Source of the DNA: JAWXCE01 sp034440495
GTDB lineage: Bacteria; Pseudomonadota; Alphaproteobacteria; Rhizobiales; Rhodomicrobiaceae
Direction of reading: 5' to 3'
Assembly (NCBI GenBank): GCA_034440495.1
Contig: JAWXCE010000064.1
Location: forward strand, 1-15,651
Length of the DNA stretch: 15,651 bases
Shown: positions 14,995-15,651 of the stretch, piece after piece
How positions within the stretch are numbered: the first letter of the stretch is position 1
Layout: every line of letters starts with the position of its first letter
Notes under the pieces: generated by a model
The model's database searches: none
What the model was told of the DNA's origin: nothing
What the model saw: the letters and a program-made list of their open reading frames with translations, nothing else
Program-made: the position numbers and the translations under genes

Positions 14995-15532
14995 CCTTCA
15001 AAATCTGCTCCGGCGTCAAATTCTCCAACTGCATCAGGAGCGCCCGCAGGGAGTTGCCGTGCGCGGCAATAATGACGCTTTTGCCGGGCAAGAGTTTCGG
15101 CCTTATCTGAGCCTCATAATAAGGCAGAACGCGCGCCGCCGTGTCTTTCAGGCTTTCGCCCGCTGGCGGCGGAACATCGAACGAACGGCGCCACACGAGC
15201 ACCTGGTCCTCGCCCCAACGCTCGCGCGCGTCGTCCTTGTTGAGGCCGGTGAGATCGCCGTAATCCCGCTCGTTCAGCGCCTGATGGCGGATTGTTTCAA
15301 GGCCGGTTTGGCCCAGCTCCTGCAGAATAATGTCAAGAGTGTTGTTGGCGCGCTTTAAAACGCTGGTGAAAGCGATGTCGAACTTCACCCCTTCGGCCCT
15401 TAGTAGCCGCCCAGCGCGATGCGCTTCTACGACGCCCTGTTCGGTGAGTTCCACATCTTTCCAGCCCGTGAACAGATTGAGCTTGTTCCATTCACTTTCA
15501 CCATGGCGCACCAGCACAAGCGTCGTATCCAT
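14915..15532 (-). CDS. gpmA: 2,3-bisphosphoglycerate-dependent phosphoglycerate mutase
   Basis: A 205-residue glycolytic/gluconeogenic enzyme interconverting 3- and 2-phosphoglycerate, of the short form usual in alphaproteobacteria (E. coli GpmA is about 250). The phosphohistidine motif is LVRHGESEWN (His10), with the RHG signature. The substrate region LFTGWKDVELTEQG, LKRANNT (Arg61), LNERDYGDLTGLNK (catalytic Glu88) and the second histidine AAHGNSLRAL (His158) are all present. The C-terminus NIATGVPLVYTLDAHQSVL is normal. GGAGA lies eight bases before the ATG. Its last 80 bases overlap, in the opposite direction, the end of the L,D-transpeptidase frame. Confidence 0.96.
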   Translation of the reverse strand: MDTTLVLVRHGESEWNKLNLFTGWKDVELTEQGVVEAHRAGRLLRAEGVKFDIAFTSVLKRANNTLDIILQELGQTGLETIRHQALNERDYGDLTGLNKDDARERWGEDQVLVWRRSFDVPPPAGESLKDTAARVLPYYEAQIRPKLLPGKSVIIAAHGNSLRALLMQLENLTPEQILKVNIATGVPLVYTLDAHQSVLRKSELV

Positions 15533-15651
15533 GTATCACATCTCCGGCGGCAAACGTTACACGCGCATTTATAAACTTAAATTACGCCGTTCGCCTAGCG
15601 CCTGGTTGCTCATTATTGCTCTTGTGTACGAATAGGTTACATAGCTGAGGC
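15533..15651. other. Region upstream of gpmA at the window edge
   Basis: These 119 bases are the 5' region of gpmA and run to the window edge. Apart from the gpmA ribosome-binding site I see no gene. A TTTATAAA stretch around 15570 could include a -10 box for gpmA, but no matching -35 box is clear. Confidence 0.4.

Noticed and set aside
15330..15635. 101-codon plus-strand frame across the gpmA start
   Set aside because: Opposite conserved gpmA codons, no ribosome-binding site, no recognisable motif.

Overview
The window reads as chromosome of an alphaproteobacterium of moderate GC content. Pointers are the run rpmH-rnpA-yidC-engB, an alpha-type PfkB adenosine kinase, nth paired with a DUF2244 membrane protein, and a short (205 aa) cofactor-dependent phosphoglycerate mutase. 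Hyphomicrobiales or a neighbouring order is likely, but this is inference from gene content and not a proven placement. Genes are densely packed and no stretch over 300 bases lacks a gene. I see no tRNA, rRNA, CRISPR array, insertion sequence or phage gene.

Left part (2-5686, minus strand): an imelysin-type periplasmic/outer-membrane locus, probably for iron or another metal. In transcription order it holds imelysin 1, an acidic outer-membrane beta-barrel protein with its own clear promoter, a di-heme c-type oxidoreductase (DHOR, formerly DUF1111), a second imelysin, and a Tat-exported DUF1513 protein. Imelysin 1, the barrel protein and the DUF1513 protein look intact. The oxidoreductase carries two single-base losses, both in runs of C. 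The second imelysin has lost nearly its whole middle, leaving a signal-peptide start and a C-terminal stub. A divergent LysR regulator (5885-6799) sits beyond imelysin 1, with small palindromes in the shared intergenic region.

Middle (6819-11167, minus strand): core housekeeping genes. A near-consensus promoter precedes rpmH, then rnpA, yidC and engB follow in one line. Upstream of that promoter, on the same strand, lies a PfkB-family adenosine kinase. Its start region shares an intergenic space with a small unknown gene (11238-11492), and that space holds three AAGCTT motifs.

Right part (11238-15532): nth (minus) diverges from a DUF2244 gene (plus). Downstream on the plus strand, a secreted caspase-like protein with a C-terminal SH3b-like domain overlaps the start of a secreted L,D-transpeptidase. 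The transpeptidase reading frame runs 80 bases into the convergent gpmA gene.

Most worth a second look: the partly broken imelysin/DHOR operon with its acidic outer-membrane partner, and the translationally overlapping caspase-SH3b/L,D-transpeptidase pair, which suggests a cell-wall function for the caspase-like protein.
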